A DNA stretch of 64,000 nucleotides. It comes from Alphaproteobacteria bacterium (GTDB lineage: Bacteria > Pseudomonadota > Alphaproteobacteria > Rickettsiales > JADKJE01). Under the pieces are notes generated by a model. The model had not been told where the DNA came from, did no database searches, and worked only from the letters and a program-made list of their open reading frames with translations. The stretch lies in contig JADKJE010000002.1 of NCBI GenBank assembly GCA_016722515.1, forward strand, positions 794,724-858,723, read 5' to 3'. The first letter of the stretch is position 1. The number at the start of each line of letters is the position of its first letter. Of this stretch, positions 52,912 to 62,900 are shown in pieces. The translations under genes were made by a program, and so were the position numbers.

Positions 52912-54780
52912 TTATAACTGTCTAGCTGATTGTTTAGCTTGTGACGCATTTGAAGCGGAAATACGATTGGATCGTAACTCCTCTAGACTAACTTTTTTAA
53001 GTGCTTCCTGTGCTTCTGCAATTGGTTTAATTTTGCTGTTGAGATCATTTAAGAATTTTTCTGAATCAGGACCAGCAGGAAGGATGCAAACAAGGCAGTT
53101 TACCACACCAGATGCTTGAAGTTTTTGATCAAGCCCACTTTTTATTAGTTGGGTGGCAAGCGCTTCTTTACCCTTGCTAGTAGTAAACAAGTGAATCTCC
53201 TTTTTATTGGCATCATAACCAATGCAATATTGTTCGTTTTTCAGAAGATTGGTTAAAGGGCTTATTTTATCAACAACTCGTGCGGATTTAACCTTAGGTT
53301 TTTGGATAATATCTAGGAGAATATCATATATCTCATTTTTGATGGTTAGACACTTACTATCAAGTCCATCATTCGCGTTAAACAGAAACTCTACGATTTC
53401 GTTCAAGTCATAACCATTGCAGCGCGCGCCTTTTTCAAGCATCACTTTTAGGTCATAAAAAGGAAAGCTCTGCAATGGGTCCTCAAGAAGATGTTTAAAT
53501 GCAAGATCTAAGATTGTTTCACCTTGAGCATTACAGTCATTAATTTCAAATGTCATGGCTAATTCAGAATTCAGGAAATTACCTAGCCCACACTTATTGT
53601 CTTCCCTAAATTTAAAAAAGCCTTCGAAAAGATAATGAGAAAAAGGAACGTTTTCCTTACGGGGTTGTTGGAGTAATCGTTTGAAAATATGATTTAAGAT
53701 TTCTACCTCATCTTTATTTTCTCCAGTATTCAACCTATTATAGTGCAAAATTAATTGCGCTAAATCTTCAGGTCTAGGATTAATATTTTGATAAGAAATA
53801 TACTTGCTATAAAGGATTCCACATTTGGCTCTCAATATTGTTAGCCACAGGGGGAGAGCTCGAAAGTGTGTGTTGAGATCTTCTAGATTATGCATTAAAA
53901 CTTCAATGACTACGTCATCACTTGAGTATTGTAGGGCAGAGAGAGCCAGTGAATTAACTGAACTAGGTACGGGTGGCGTTTCTGGATTAATATTGCGAAT
54001 TTTTGAGAATATCGGCCTTATTGATCTTTTATTAGATAAATATGCATAACGGAGTATTTGATGTGCTTCTTGTTTACTCAAATTATCTGCGTGCTCAGCA
54101 ATGGATAGAACCACATTCGTTCTCTTCCGATGTATTGCATTTGTTAATGGATTCAATTCACTTGAGTCGCGTATGCGTATATCTGCTCCCGCTTCAATAA
54201 GAGCTGAGGCTGCTTTTTGCATTCCAAGATTGATGGCAACTGTTAAAGCAGAATGTCCGTTTCTTTCAGTCACGTTGAGCTGCACACCTTTTTTAATAAG
54301 AGCTAAGGCTACTTCTTCCATTCCATTGGTAATGGCACTTAGTAAAGCAGTAGATCCATTTGCATCACATTTATTTAAATCCTCTTTTTCAAAATACTTT
54401 AAAAGATTTAGTGATAAATTGGACTTACGCGAGGCAATAGCAGTATGTAATAATTCAATAGGAAGGTCCTCAATCAGACCTAAGTTCCCATTCACGGCAA
54501 TAGCTTGCCGTTCATTTAGAATAATCTCTACCATATCAAGATTTCTTTGAGCAAAAGCCTGATTCATAATGTTGCTTACTAATTGGCTGCGCGTTTGAGG
54601 GTCTGTAATGTGGCGATTTTCAGCGAGGTATTTAACCAGCTCTTTAACAAATTCTGGCTTATTGCTCGTAAGGGCATGCTCCGCTATTTCTAACCATTGG
54701 GATTCTGTTTTGATTCTCTTAATATTTTTTCTAAATTTATCTATATTGTTTTGATTAATCAATTTTTCTAAGAAAGCCAT
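52912..54780 (-). CDS. Ankyrin-repeat protein
   Basis: 622 aa. Canonical repeats lie around residues 130-230: GSTALLSAITNGMEEVALAL, IKKGVQLNVTERNGHSALTV, AINLGMQKAASALIEAGADI, RIRDSSELNPLTNAIHRKRT. The remaining helices look like degenerate repeats. The C-terminus (ASNASQAKQSARQL) is polar. No signal peptide, no membrane segment. Likely host-interacting or scaffolding protein (inference from family). ATG 54780 is preceded by GGAGAATAG. It stands alone between the truncated ISAs1 and a 700-nt gap. Confidence 0.85.
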   Translation of the reverse strand: MAFLEKLINQNNIDKFRKNIKRIKTESQWLEIAEHALTSNKPEFVKELVKYLAENRHITDPQTRSQLVSNIMNQAFAQRNLDMVEIILNERQAIAVNGNLGLIEDLPIELLHTAIASRKSNLSLNLLKYFEKEDLNKCDANGSTALLSAITNGMEEVALALIKKGVQLNVTERNGHSALTVAINLGMQKAASALIEAGADIRIRDSSELNPLTNAIHRKRTNVVLSIAEHADNLSKQEAHQILRYAYLSNKRSIRPIFSKIRNINPETPPVPSSVNSLALSALQYSSDDVVIEVLMHNLEDLNTHFRALPLWLTILRAKCGILYSKYISYQNINPRPEDLAQLILHYNRLNTGENKDEVEILNHIFKRLLQQPRKENVPFSHYLFEGFFKFREDNKCGLGNFLNSELAMTFEINDCNAQGETILDLAFKHLLEDPLQSFPFYDLKVMLEKGARCNGYDLNEIVEFLFNANDGLDSKCLTIKNEIYDILLDIIQKPKVKSARVVDKISPLTNLLKNEQYCIGYDANKKEIHLFTTSKGKEALATQLIKSGLDQKLQASGVVNCLVCILPAGPDSEKFLNDLNSKIKPIAEAQEALKKVSLEELRSNRISASNASQAKQSARQL

Positions 54781-55495
54781 TCTATTCTCCGAGCAAATAC
54801 TGCAAATTACAATTAAAAATTAATGACATTGCACATATTAAAGCATTAATAGGATATTTTCAATATTATATATATAATTTTATCTTCAAATTCTTAAAAG
54901 TGATAATTGCGGAACAATTAATTAGCATTTAATGCTTGTTGTTTCCTGACTTCTGCCAAATTTGAGGCTATTTGGTTCTATTTTTAATAGAATCATTTAA
55001 TGACAGCATGTTATGTTTTTATGGGCTGTATTAAACCGCACTAAATGGTATTATCCTGTCCATGCGTGGTGGGTAGTATTAGGCACAACTACCTTGTTCT
55101 AGCCTCAACTAAACGTAAAAAGGGAGTTTTTTAAAGACCGTACGCAGGTCTAGTGAATATAATTCTAAGGAACGTAAAAACGCTAACAACTTAATCACCG
55201 CCTTCGAATCTAAAGCTTTCATAACTTCTAATCAAAATCCACAGTAACTATAAATTTTTTCTAGTTCAGGCTATGGAAGGGAGTGAAATAATTTAAAATC
55301 AGCACTTTCCATTGACAGAAGTTTCGATGCGTGCATCTTAACTGAATTTAAATAATAATGTTAGATATTGTCAATAATATAAAATACAAAAGTAACAATT
55401 AATATTGCATTTAAATAATACAATATTAATTCTGGTTTTATTTGTTATTGAGTTGATATATGCTCGAGCAATTAAAAATTTAATTTGGGATTATT
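54781..55495. other. Gap with a 23-bp repeat, otherwise nothing seen
   Basis: About 715 nt without a supported gene. TTTCCTGACTTCTGCCAAAT plus TTG (54942-54964) is repeated exactly at 17648-17670. The last 200 nt before the methyltransferase gene are AT-rich and probably hold its promoter. No tRNA-like fold was found. Confidence 0.5.
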
Positions 55496-56740
55496 ATGAG
55501 CAAACAAACGGAATATAAATTAGTATTAGAGGTCATTGAAAGACTCTCTTCTTCACTTCTTATTGGATATCAAGAATCTTCAAATGTAACCCAAACTGTT
55601 GCTGATATTGCATTATTATCTCGAACAAAATCTTCCATCGCTCGGAAAAGAGAGGTAATCAGTCGACTAAATAGCTCTCTGATTGACGACGTTATAAAGA
55701 ACGAATTATTATCTTTGCTGGAAAAGAGATTAGAAAATAAGTGGTTCAAACGATTTGTCCCACGTACGAATCAAAAAGCTAAGACAGGAAGATTTTTCAG
55801 GAAGTTCATAAGAAATTTAGCCATAGGTGATTCCCCATGGACTCCCTCTACAATGCTTGATATTGGATGTGGTGAAGGAACGCTGGCCAAACACATACTC
55901 GAATCTTTCCAAAGAAATAGCCTTGCATTAGAGGGGAGAACTTACGCAGCAATTGATATCGTGGATAAAAATGTTTCTAAAGTATCACAAGATCTTGGGA
56001 CCTTTCCCATAAATTTAGACGTAAGACAAGGCAATGCATTCGAATATGACCTTGCTAATTTTGGGAAACAGGATTTAATAATTGCATCTCATGTGTTCTA
56101 TTGGGCGAATGATATCGAATCTATCATGGGCAATGTCTGTAATTTATTGTCTGACAATGGACTTGCTATCATAATCCATGACAGTCCTGAGTCTGATCAA
56201 AATCAATTTAGGATCAATTTCCGTGCTACTGTTAATCCACATACGACAAGCACTGTGGAAAGAATTCTAAATTCCAAGGGAATGACTCATTTTAATTATA
56301 TAATTGAATCTGAGTTGATTTTTCCAAATAATACGATTGAATTAAAAGAGAATCTATTGAAGACTGTGAACGGAGAAATAGATATAAATGATCATGCTGA
56401 CCTAAAGTATCTTAAGTATTTAGTAGAGTTTGTGGTTCAGCGTCCACTGGAAGAGCTTGCAGAGGAGGGGATTGCTCAAGAATATTTAGGGCAATTGTGT
56501 TCATTACTTCAAGAACAAAACAATCGCCTGATTTTGAGAAGTTCTGTACAAGTTGTGGCGTCGAATAAATGTGGCATAGATCTTAGCGAGAGGCTGGGAA
56601 ACAGTGAATTTCGGAATAGTGTTAATGTGTTAGCAAAGCGCATAGAGCACCCACAACCTTCTGTGCCATCAGGGGGATTTATTACAAAAATCTCTAGCGA
56701 TACACGTGGGGTAAATGGTCCATCAAGTATAGACAAATAA
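55496..56740 (+). CDS. SAM-dependent methyltransferase with extra helical N-terminus
   Basis: 414 aa. A Rossmann-type methyltransferase domain begins near residue 115: STMLDIGCGEGTLAKHILES (motif I), YAAIDIVDKNVSKVSQDLG, QDLIIASHVFYWANDIESIM, and NLLSDNGLAIIIHDSPES. The preceding 110 residues are helical and basic (WFKRFVPRTNQKAKTGRFFR). The C-terminal 120 residues are of unknown fold, with an Ser/Pro-rich end. It resembles the stand-alone histamine- or polyketide-type methyltransferases only in the core; substrate unknown. Weak ribosome site (GGGATT). Not in an operon. Confidence 0.82.
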   Translation: MSKQTEYKLVLEVIERLSSSLLIGYQESSNVTQTVADIALLSRTKSSIARKREVISRLNSSLIDDVIKNELLSLLEKRLENKWFKRFVPRTNQKAKTGRFFRKFIRNLAIGDSPWTPSTMLDIGCGEGTLAKHILESFQRNSLALEGRTYAAIDIVDKNVSKVSQDLGTFPINLDVRQGNAFEYDLANFGKQDLIIASHVFYWANDIESIMGNVCNLLSDNGLAIIIHDSPESDQNQFRINFRATVNPHTTSTVERILNSKGMTHFNYIIESELIFPNNTIELKENLLKTVNGEIDINDHADLKYLKYLVEFVVQRPLEELAEEGIAQEYLGQLCSLLQEQNNRLILRSSVQVVASNKCGIDLSERLGNSEFRNSVNVLAKRIEHPQPSVPSGGFITKISSDTRGVNGPSSIDK

Positions 56741-56971
56741 CTCACCCGTTCATACCCCTGTACTTCAAGAATTGCTTCAGCATGACCTTTAAGCGCAGAG
56801 GTTAGCGCCTTCTTAAAGTGGTAATTGTGATTTACGCTCCCAAATCCAACTCTTTATTGGCAGTGAGCATACAGGATTTTTCTGCCTAAACACCAGGATA
56901 AATGATTGTTAACTTATTGGTTCTATGATAGCCTGTTGTAAATAATGAAAAAATGAGCATTGGAGAGAAGC

Positions 56972-57709
56972 ATGTGTCGTATTTTATTATTGTTTATCTT
57001 AGGAATTCTATTGCCATTCGTAGTTGAAGCAAAAGAAGTTAGGGTAGCTTTTGGTCAATCTGTGCCTCCCTATATAATCCAGGATTCTAACAGTGGAATA
57101 GAAATGGATATTATAAGAGAGGCTCTTGCCTATAAGGGCCATAAACTAATCCCTGTTTATGTGACCTTTAGCAATATCACTTCTTCGTTTATAGATAAGA
57201 ATGTTGATGCTGTGGCGACCGTTAATGATAAGATCGGTATGGATGGTTACTTTAGTGATGTAGTTATAACGTATAAGAATTATGCGATCACTTTAGCATC
57301 AAACAAATTGAAAATTAACTCTATTAATGACTTGAGAAAAGGAAAAGTTTCCGCATTTCAATTGGCTACAAGATACCTTGGGAATGAATATGCTACTGCG
57401 GTATTGGAAAATCCAGATTATCGTGAGAAACAAGACCAAATTATTCATGTCAAACTACTTTATGACAATCAAGTCGATGCTGTTATCACTGATAAGGCTA
57501 TTTTTCAGTATTATACCCGTAAGTTAAAAAACAAGATAAGCACCCACCAAGATGTTACTTATCATCAGATATTCCCCTGGAATGATTATAAAACTATTTT
57601 CCGTGACAAAGTTCTGAGAGATGATTTTAATGAAGGGCTAAAAAATCTGCGTACTTCAGGACGGTATAAGAAAATTTTTGTAGAATATTTGGGTAATGAT
57701 GAAAAATGA
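56972..57709 (+). CDS. Periplasmic amino-acid-type solute-binding protein
   Basis: About 245 aa from ATG 56972, chosen because GGAG lies just upstream and the signal peptide follows (MCRILLLFILGILLPFVVEA). Family SBP_bac_3: VRVAFGQSVPPYIIQDSNSG, IEMDIIREALAYKGHKLIPV, FIDKNVDAVATVNDKIGMDG, KGKVSAFQLATRYLG and QVDAVITDKAIFQYY. It binds a small polar ligand in the periplasm. No transporter permease follows. Instead it overlaps the third histidine kinase by ATGA, so it probably works as the kinase's ligand sensor rather than in uptake (inference). Confidence 0.88.
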   Translation: MCRILLLFILGILLPFVVEAKEVRVAFGQSVPPYIIQDSNSGIEMDIIREALAYKGHKLIPVYVTFSNITSSFIDKNVDAVATVNDKIGMDGYFSDVVITYKNYAITLASNKLKINSINDLRKGKVSAFQLATRYLGNEYATAVLENPDYREKQDQIIHVKLLYDNQVDAVITDKAIFQYYTRKLKNKISTHQDVTYHQIFPWNDYKTIFRDKVLRDDFNEGLKNLRTSGRYKKIFVEYLGNDEK

Positions 57710-58536
57710 CGATTGAGAAAAAGTCGCTTATCACAAAAATAAACTCGATTATTCATCGACTAATATGGATAATTATCCTTTTATGTGGATCATTCTTTAT
57801 TGGTTTTAACTCATATGAAACATGGAAAAATCGCTCACATGAAGTTAATCTTCTATCTAATGTTTTAGCCGATGCTATGATCGACCCCCTTATATTTGAC
57901 CGTAAATCTGAAGGCGCAGCAAGACTTAAGAAATTTTTAGATATACCCTATATTGATAACGTCTGTTTGTACTACAGTTTTGGTTCATTATTTCTTGATT
58001 ATCATAAATCTAATAGCTTAAGATGCCCAGACGACATAAATCTAGTTCGCAGTCATTTTTCTGATTTACCCTTCTCAAATTTAGCAAGCATCGATAAGGC
58101 TGGATCAAATGTTGGCTATGTATTTATTGGAGCAAATAGTCATGACATTAAAGCCATTATCACAACAAATGCATTTATCATTCTTGGATTTATACTGGCT
58201 ACGCTAGGATTAGGTACACTTATATCCCGAAAACTTGAGCATATCATTCTATCACCATTAATCAGCCTTAAGTCTGTCGTTACTCATATTACTCAAGAAA
58301 ATGATTGCTCTCATAGGGTTAACATAGAAACAGATGATGAAATAGGCGATTTAGCGATGGCGTTTAATCGCATGCTTGACATCATTTCTGAAGGTGATGC
58401 GGCCCTCAGAGATTTGAATTTAGCCCTTGAAGATAAGGTTCATGAACGCACTGAAGACCTAGAATACGCCCTAAAAGTAAAAGAAGACTTTCTCTCCAAC
58501 ATGAGCCATGAAATCCGCACTCCATCCATGGAGTGA
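57706..58536 (+). pseudogene. Histidine kinase copy 3, sensor half
   Basis: 276-aa frame: TM1 near 16-36, periplasmic domain near 37-145 with CHASE8-like features (NVLADAMIDPLIFDRKSEGA, IDNVCLYYSFGSLFLDYHKS), TM2 near 150-172, HAMP near 173-225, and the start of HisKA with phospho-acceptor H268 (FLSNMSHEIRTP). The frame then breaks near 58525: a single base appears lost in CCATCCATGGAGTGA relative to CCTATTCATGGAGTAA of copy 2. A stop follows at once. The C-terminal kinase half continues in the next frame. Confidence 0.85.
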
Positions 58537-59225
58537 CGAGTTTCACTCGGCTTTTAGTTGAAGAATGGAATGATACAGATGATGACATGCTATTCAATTA
58601 CGCCCAACGCGCCCATAAATCAGGTGAACGGTTATTGATCTTGATTAATAACCTGCTAGATATGTCTAAATTTGAGAAAGGGGCGGTACAGCTGGAGCGT
58701 AAAGAATTGCTGTTCAGTGATCTGATTCAAACCGTTATTGCAGAAACCAGTGGAGTAGTGGAGGTAAAACATGAGAAGCTGGTGTTTCAACCCATGGCTA
58801 ACGAACCATTAGTGGAAGTAGACGAGGGACGGATGGCGCAGGTGATGACCAATTTAATTGGTAATGCTGTCAAATATTCTGAGAAGGGAACCATAAGGAT
58901 TTCCCAGAGTGTTAATCCAGAAGCTATTTTTCTTGAGGGGGTGGCTCAAGCACCAGGTATGATCATTTCAATATCAGACGAAGGAATTGGTATCCCTGAA
59001 GATGAATTGGTTAAAATATTTGATAAATTTTTTGAAAGCAGCCTTACTAAAACCAAAGCCGGTGGAACGGGTTTAGGGCTTGCTATCTCCAGAGAAATTG
59101 TCAAGGCACATTTAGGTACTATTTGGGCGGAAAATAATAAGAACGGAATTGGCAGTACATTCACATTTATGTTTCCATTAAAGGAAATTCCAGGTGTTAC
59201 TCAGGCAACTGAGAAGTATGCATAG
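58533..59225 (+). pseudogene. Histidine kinase copy 3, catalytic half
   Basis: 230-aa frame carrying the rest of HisKA and an intact HATPase_c domain: N box TNLIGNAVKYSEKG, G1 ISDEGIGIPED, G2 AGGTGLGLAIS. It is cut off from its sensor half by the frameshift. Its DNA is nearly identical to copies 1 and 2 from about 58648 on. The GTG at 58533 is four nt inside the preceding frame, so reinitiation could in principle yield a soluble ATPase fragment. The holin gene that left scraps behind copies 1 and 2 lies immediately downstream here. Confidence 0.85.
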
Positions 59226-59270
59226 GAAGCGGTTATAAAGTGTAAAAGTTAATCAACTGAATTAGAACGA

Positions 59271-59702
59271 CTAGTTGCTTATTTTTCCATGAATTTTACT
59301 CATGGCACGCTGTCCAAAATAAAAGCTGATAATACCTGAAAAAATGGCCTGATCCTCTTCTGTCCAAAGCAACCATGGCAGATTAGTCGAGAAATGCATC
59401 ACCTTAACCGTGGCATAGAGGATAAAGAAACTATAGGCGATAACAGGCCTTACTGTTCCATTGAGTGCATCCACCCAGCCGATGCCTGAAGTATACGTCT
59501 TATAAAGGGCTTGGCTTTCGGCAATATCGGCTTGGGCATTTGTTTCTTCTAGTTTTTCCTGATGTCCTTGTGCTTGAGAATCCATCTGCATTTTCAGCAG
59601 TGTGATTTCATGTTTTTTGTTCGATGCATCTTGGAATAGCTGGATTAAATTAGGAAATGTTGCGCTAATAAAACCAAGCAGCGAGCTGAGCAATGTAATC
59701 AT
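59271..59702 (-). CDS. 3TM-type holin (GTA/phage release)
   Basis: 143 aa. Pattern typical of Holin_3TMs: MITLLSSLLGFISATFPNLI, a basic/helical KKHEITLLKMQMDSQAQGHQ, then GWVDALNGTVRPVIAYSFFI, LYATVKVMHF and EEDQAIFSGIISFYFGQRAM. Three hydrophobic segments are visible. It would form pores in the inner membrane for release of phage or gene-transfer-agent particles. It overlaps the small upstream gene by 4 nt. The gene is intact, and its fragments also occur behind kinases 1 and 2. Confidence 0.85.
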   Translation of the reverse strand: MITLLSSLLGFISATFPNLIQLFQDASNKKHEITLLKMQMDSQAQGHQEKLEETNAQADIAESQALYKTYTSGIGWVDALNGTVRPVIAYSFFILYATVKVMHFSTNLPWLLWTEEDQAIFSGIISFYFGQRAMSKIHGKISN

Positions 59703-59881
59703 AAAATTCCCTTAATTGTCATGAGTTTGAAAATAACTCCACCCATGCCGGTCATCAGCACGGTGGAAGTCCACCACATAACGCGTTCAATACGGTCTAG
59801 TCGCTGTTCGAGGGATTTATAACGTTCCGCGCACAGGGCGACATGCATATCAAGGTGTTGGGATTCTTGTTCTTGGGTCAT
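59699..59881 (-). CDS. Small membrane-anchored protein of the lysis module
   Basis: 60 aa from ATG 59881 (GGAGG upstream; the frame opens 24 nt earlier). A helical soluble part (ESQHLDMHVALCAERYKSLE, QRLDRIERV) is followed by one membrane segment (WWTSTVLMTGMGGVIFKLM). It resembles small XhlA/hemolysin-like or spanin-type phage proteins. ATGA overlap with the holin gene supports a lysis cassette. Confidence 0.7.
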   Translation of the reverse strand: MTQEQESQHLDMHVALCAERYKSLEQRLDRIERVMWWTSTVLMTGMGGVIFKLMTIKGIL

Positions 59882-59893
59882 GGCTCCTCCAAT

Positions 59894-59935
59894 AAAAAAA
59901 GCCACTGCCCAAGTTTGATTTATGGTAGTGGCTTT
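59894..59935 (-). terminator. Rho-independent terminator after the tail gene
   Basis: On the minus strand AAAGCCACTACC pairs with GGCAGTGGCTTT, followed by TTTTTTATT. It ends the tail-gene transcript just before the lysis pair. Its 3' side runs into the ribosome site of the next gene. Confidence 0.8.
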
Positions 59936-59961
59936 GGTTTGGTTGTTTTTGGTGTTAAAGA

Positions 59962-62900
59962 TTAAAGGCTGGCATATCCTGCATAGCCCCGTCCGACGGT
60001 GGCTGAGAGCTGGTATACATTGACGGTAACGTTATTTTGTATCTGTCCGAAGTCAGCGATTTGCTGCTGGGTAGTGTAAGTTGCGGTAGGTGAAACAAGA
60101 CCAGAAAGGGTGCGTTTTATGGCATTGCCCTGCATGATATCCACCTCGTATCGTTCTGATTCCTCAGAAAGCGGGATATCTACCCCATCACGCCAATCAC
60201 CACCAATACGTGTACGCCGTTTCCAGCTAATGATGAGATCGCCATTGAGGTTGCGGATTGCTGCTATATGTACGGGTGAATAAGGCTTTAAAGCCCGTGC
60301 TGAATAAGCAAAGTCTTGTGGGGAGGAAGCTGCAAGTGTAGAACCAATCGTTACCGGCCTATATTTCTTATTCATACCCCAGTTAGATGATGCCATAGGC
60401 TCACGGGCAATAGCGCTATTAAGCAGGATGAAACGCTCACCAGCACTATGAGTGCCGACTGCCCACTCCGTACCAAGTCGTCCACGTAGCAGATTAGAAA
60501 GACGATATTGATTGGTATCCACGAGGGTCGCTGTTTGAAACTGGACAATTTCATCACCAATCACACATACATTGGCACCATTCAGTACGGCGAGGTCGGT
60601 TACGCTCTGCAACTGTCCAAAGGTTAACAATACATCAATGGTGGTGGTGTTATCCCACGTGCAGACCGTACCAGCAGGGATAATACTCAGTACGGATCCA
60701 ATGGTTGCCTGGGTGGTTAGCGTCTGCATCAAAGTATAATTAGCACCATCATCATCGGATCGGTAGATCGCTGCTCCTTTCCAGTCAGCTCCTAATCCTA
60801 CTGCACCATAACGCAAATAGGCATCTGTCATGGAATCAGTAGGGAATGCAGGCAGGTCAAGCAACTCCAACCGTGTAGCCAAAGCACGCGGAGGAAGTTG
60901 GGCATTAGGAGTATGTCCACCTGTTGGATTATAGAAATCATAGAGACTGATATCCTCAGCTGTCGCTGTAATTTCCTGCATTCCATTGCGCACTAACTTA
61001 GTGGATGTAATACGCATCAAATAGGCAGCATTGTCCTTGGTAACGGTTATGACATCGGTGGGTTCAAGCAGTGCATATTTGGGAGGTACTGAGAACTGGT
61101 ATTGTGTACGCCCAACCCACGCATTATAGAGGGAAATATCTGCCACAGATTTGGCTTCCTGGTCGTTGAGCACAATGGATAAATTGATCGTTGCATAATC
61201 GACCGCATTGACGGTTTGCCTCAATGAGGATTGTGTACCTGTTTGGTAATCAGCGGTGCGACTAAGATAAATCACATCCACCTGGCGCGGTAATTCCAGT
61301 TCTTGGGTGCGGGTAACGATGAAAGTTTGACTTGCATCGTCATGTAACGCTAATTCATTAAAGTCGATATCGATCTGCGAAGCATTGCCCCGCTTGATAA
61401 ATTTTAGTATCCCATCTGATTCGACCATGTCAAAAAAATAAGCCATAGCCAGCTGTTCAAGGCACGCACGTACCGTTTGCCGGTTGGTGATGATAAACCC
61501 TGAAACAATGTCGTTTAGTCGGCTGACATCAACCATTGTGGAATCGTACCCGACTTTGTTCAACAGGTTGGCAATGATTTGCCCAAGACTTGAAATCCCA
61601 AGCTTCCCTTGTACCCAATGGCCGGTTTTCCAGTTGCCTCCATCTGCCCAGACAGAATTAAGGTCAGGAAAGAAAGGAAAGGGACGTGCATCCCATGTCC
61701 AAATAAATTTCCTGGGCACAAAATTGGCTTCCTCCCCATTTTGGCTATTAAGAAAATCAATCGAAGCTTCAAGGGCAGTGCGCTGTGCAAGGAAATCAAC
61801 CCTGCCACGGCTGCCTATGGGATAAGAATTTTCAGATGAGTCAGGGTCTGTAAATGCAGCCGGTTGGTTAGAGCATCCATCAACTGAAGGAAAGCCAAGT
61901 TCAGAAAACCAAACAGGTTTCATTTTTGGAACCCAGGCAGTGGCAGTCGCATTAGGATTGGTGTGCGTACTGTTCCACCAATGCCGAATATTCTTCCAAG
62001 CATAGGTAGGTGATCCGTAATTGGTCTTACCTGTACGTTGGGCAGCATCTAAGTAATAATAATCCCAACCCTCATCCTTCGACCAGCCATCATATACTTT
62101 CTCATAATCAATCAGTGATTGTGGTAAATCTGGGGTGAGGGGGAAATAACAATCAATTCCTACTGCATCAATATTGGGATCTGACCAAAGTGGATCGAGG
62201 TTGTACCAGCCATTGACCGAGTGATATTCACTCCAATTTGCGCCATACATGATTTTTACATTGGAGCCCACGGTGTTTTTTACGGTAGCAGCGAGGCATT
62301 TAAGTTGTGATACGACAGGAAACACGCCTGTTGGGTTCATGTATTGTGTTAAACCCACCAACTCTGAACCAATGATAAAGGCATCGATAATATTCTTCAA
62401 CAACACGCCATCTACAGTGAGGTTGGCATAATGCGTGATAAATGCATTATACCCATTCGTGCGGGTAAAGAAGCCATTAGCCGCTGCGACATCGGTTGGG
62501 GTTATTTTGCCACGCCATGGCTTGGCTTGTGGTGTAATAGTGTCTACCTGTAACATAGGATAAAGCAATACTTTATAGCCACGTGTTTTTAATTCTTGGC
62601 AAAGCCTAATGATGCTTTTATCTGTGGGAGTTCCGCCATAAGTAGTGGAGCCATCAGGGAAGACTAAGACATGATGGGCAGTCTCACGTGTAAACGCAGC
62701 CACGGCCCAATCATCAGGTATAACTTTGGTATTTTGGCTGCCAAATTCAACGGCTGGTTTAATCACACATACAGCTGGATCCAGTGAATCAGCAAACCAG
62801 TTGACCACTACCGAAACCCACTCCACATTAGGTAGGGTGGCTTTCAAATTATCAAGTGCTACCAGCACATCAGCTTTGTTATTCAAATTATTCAGATTAA

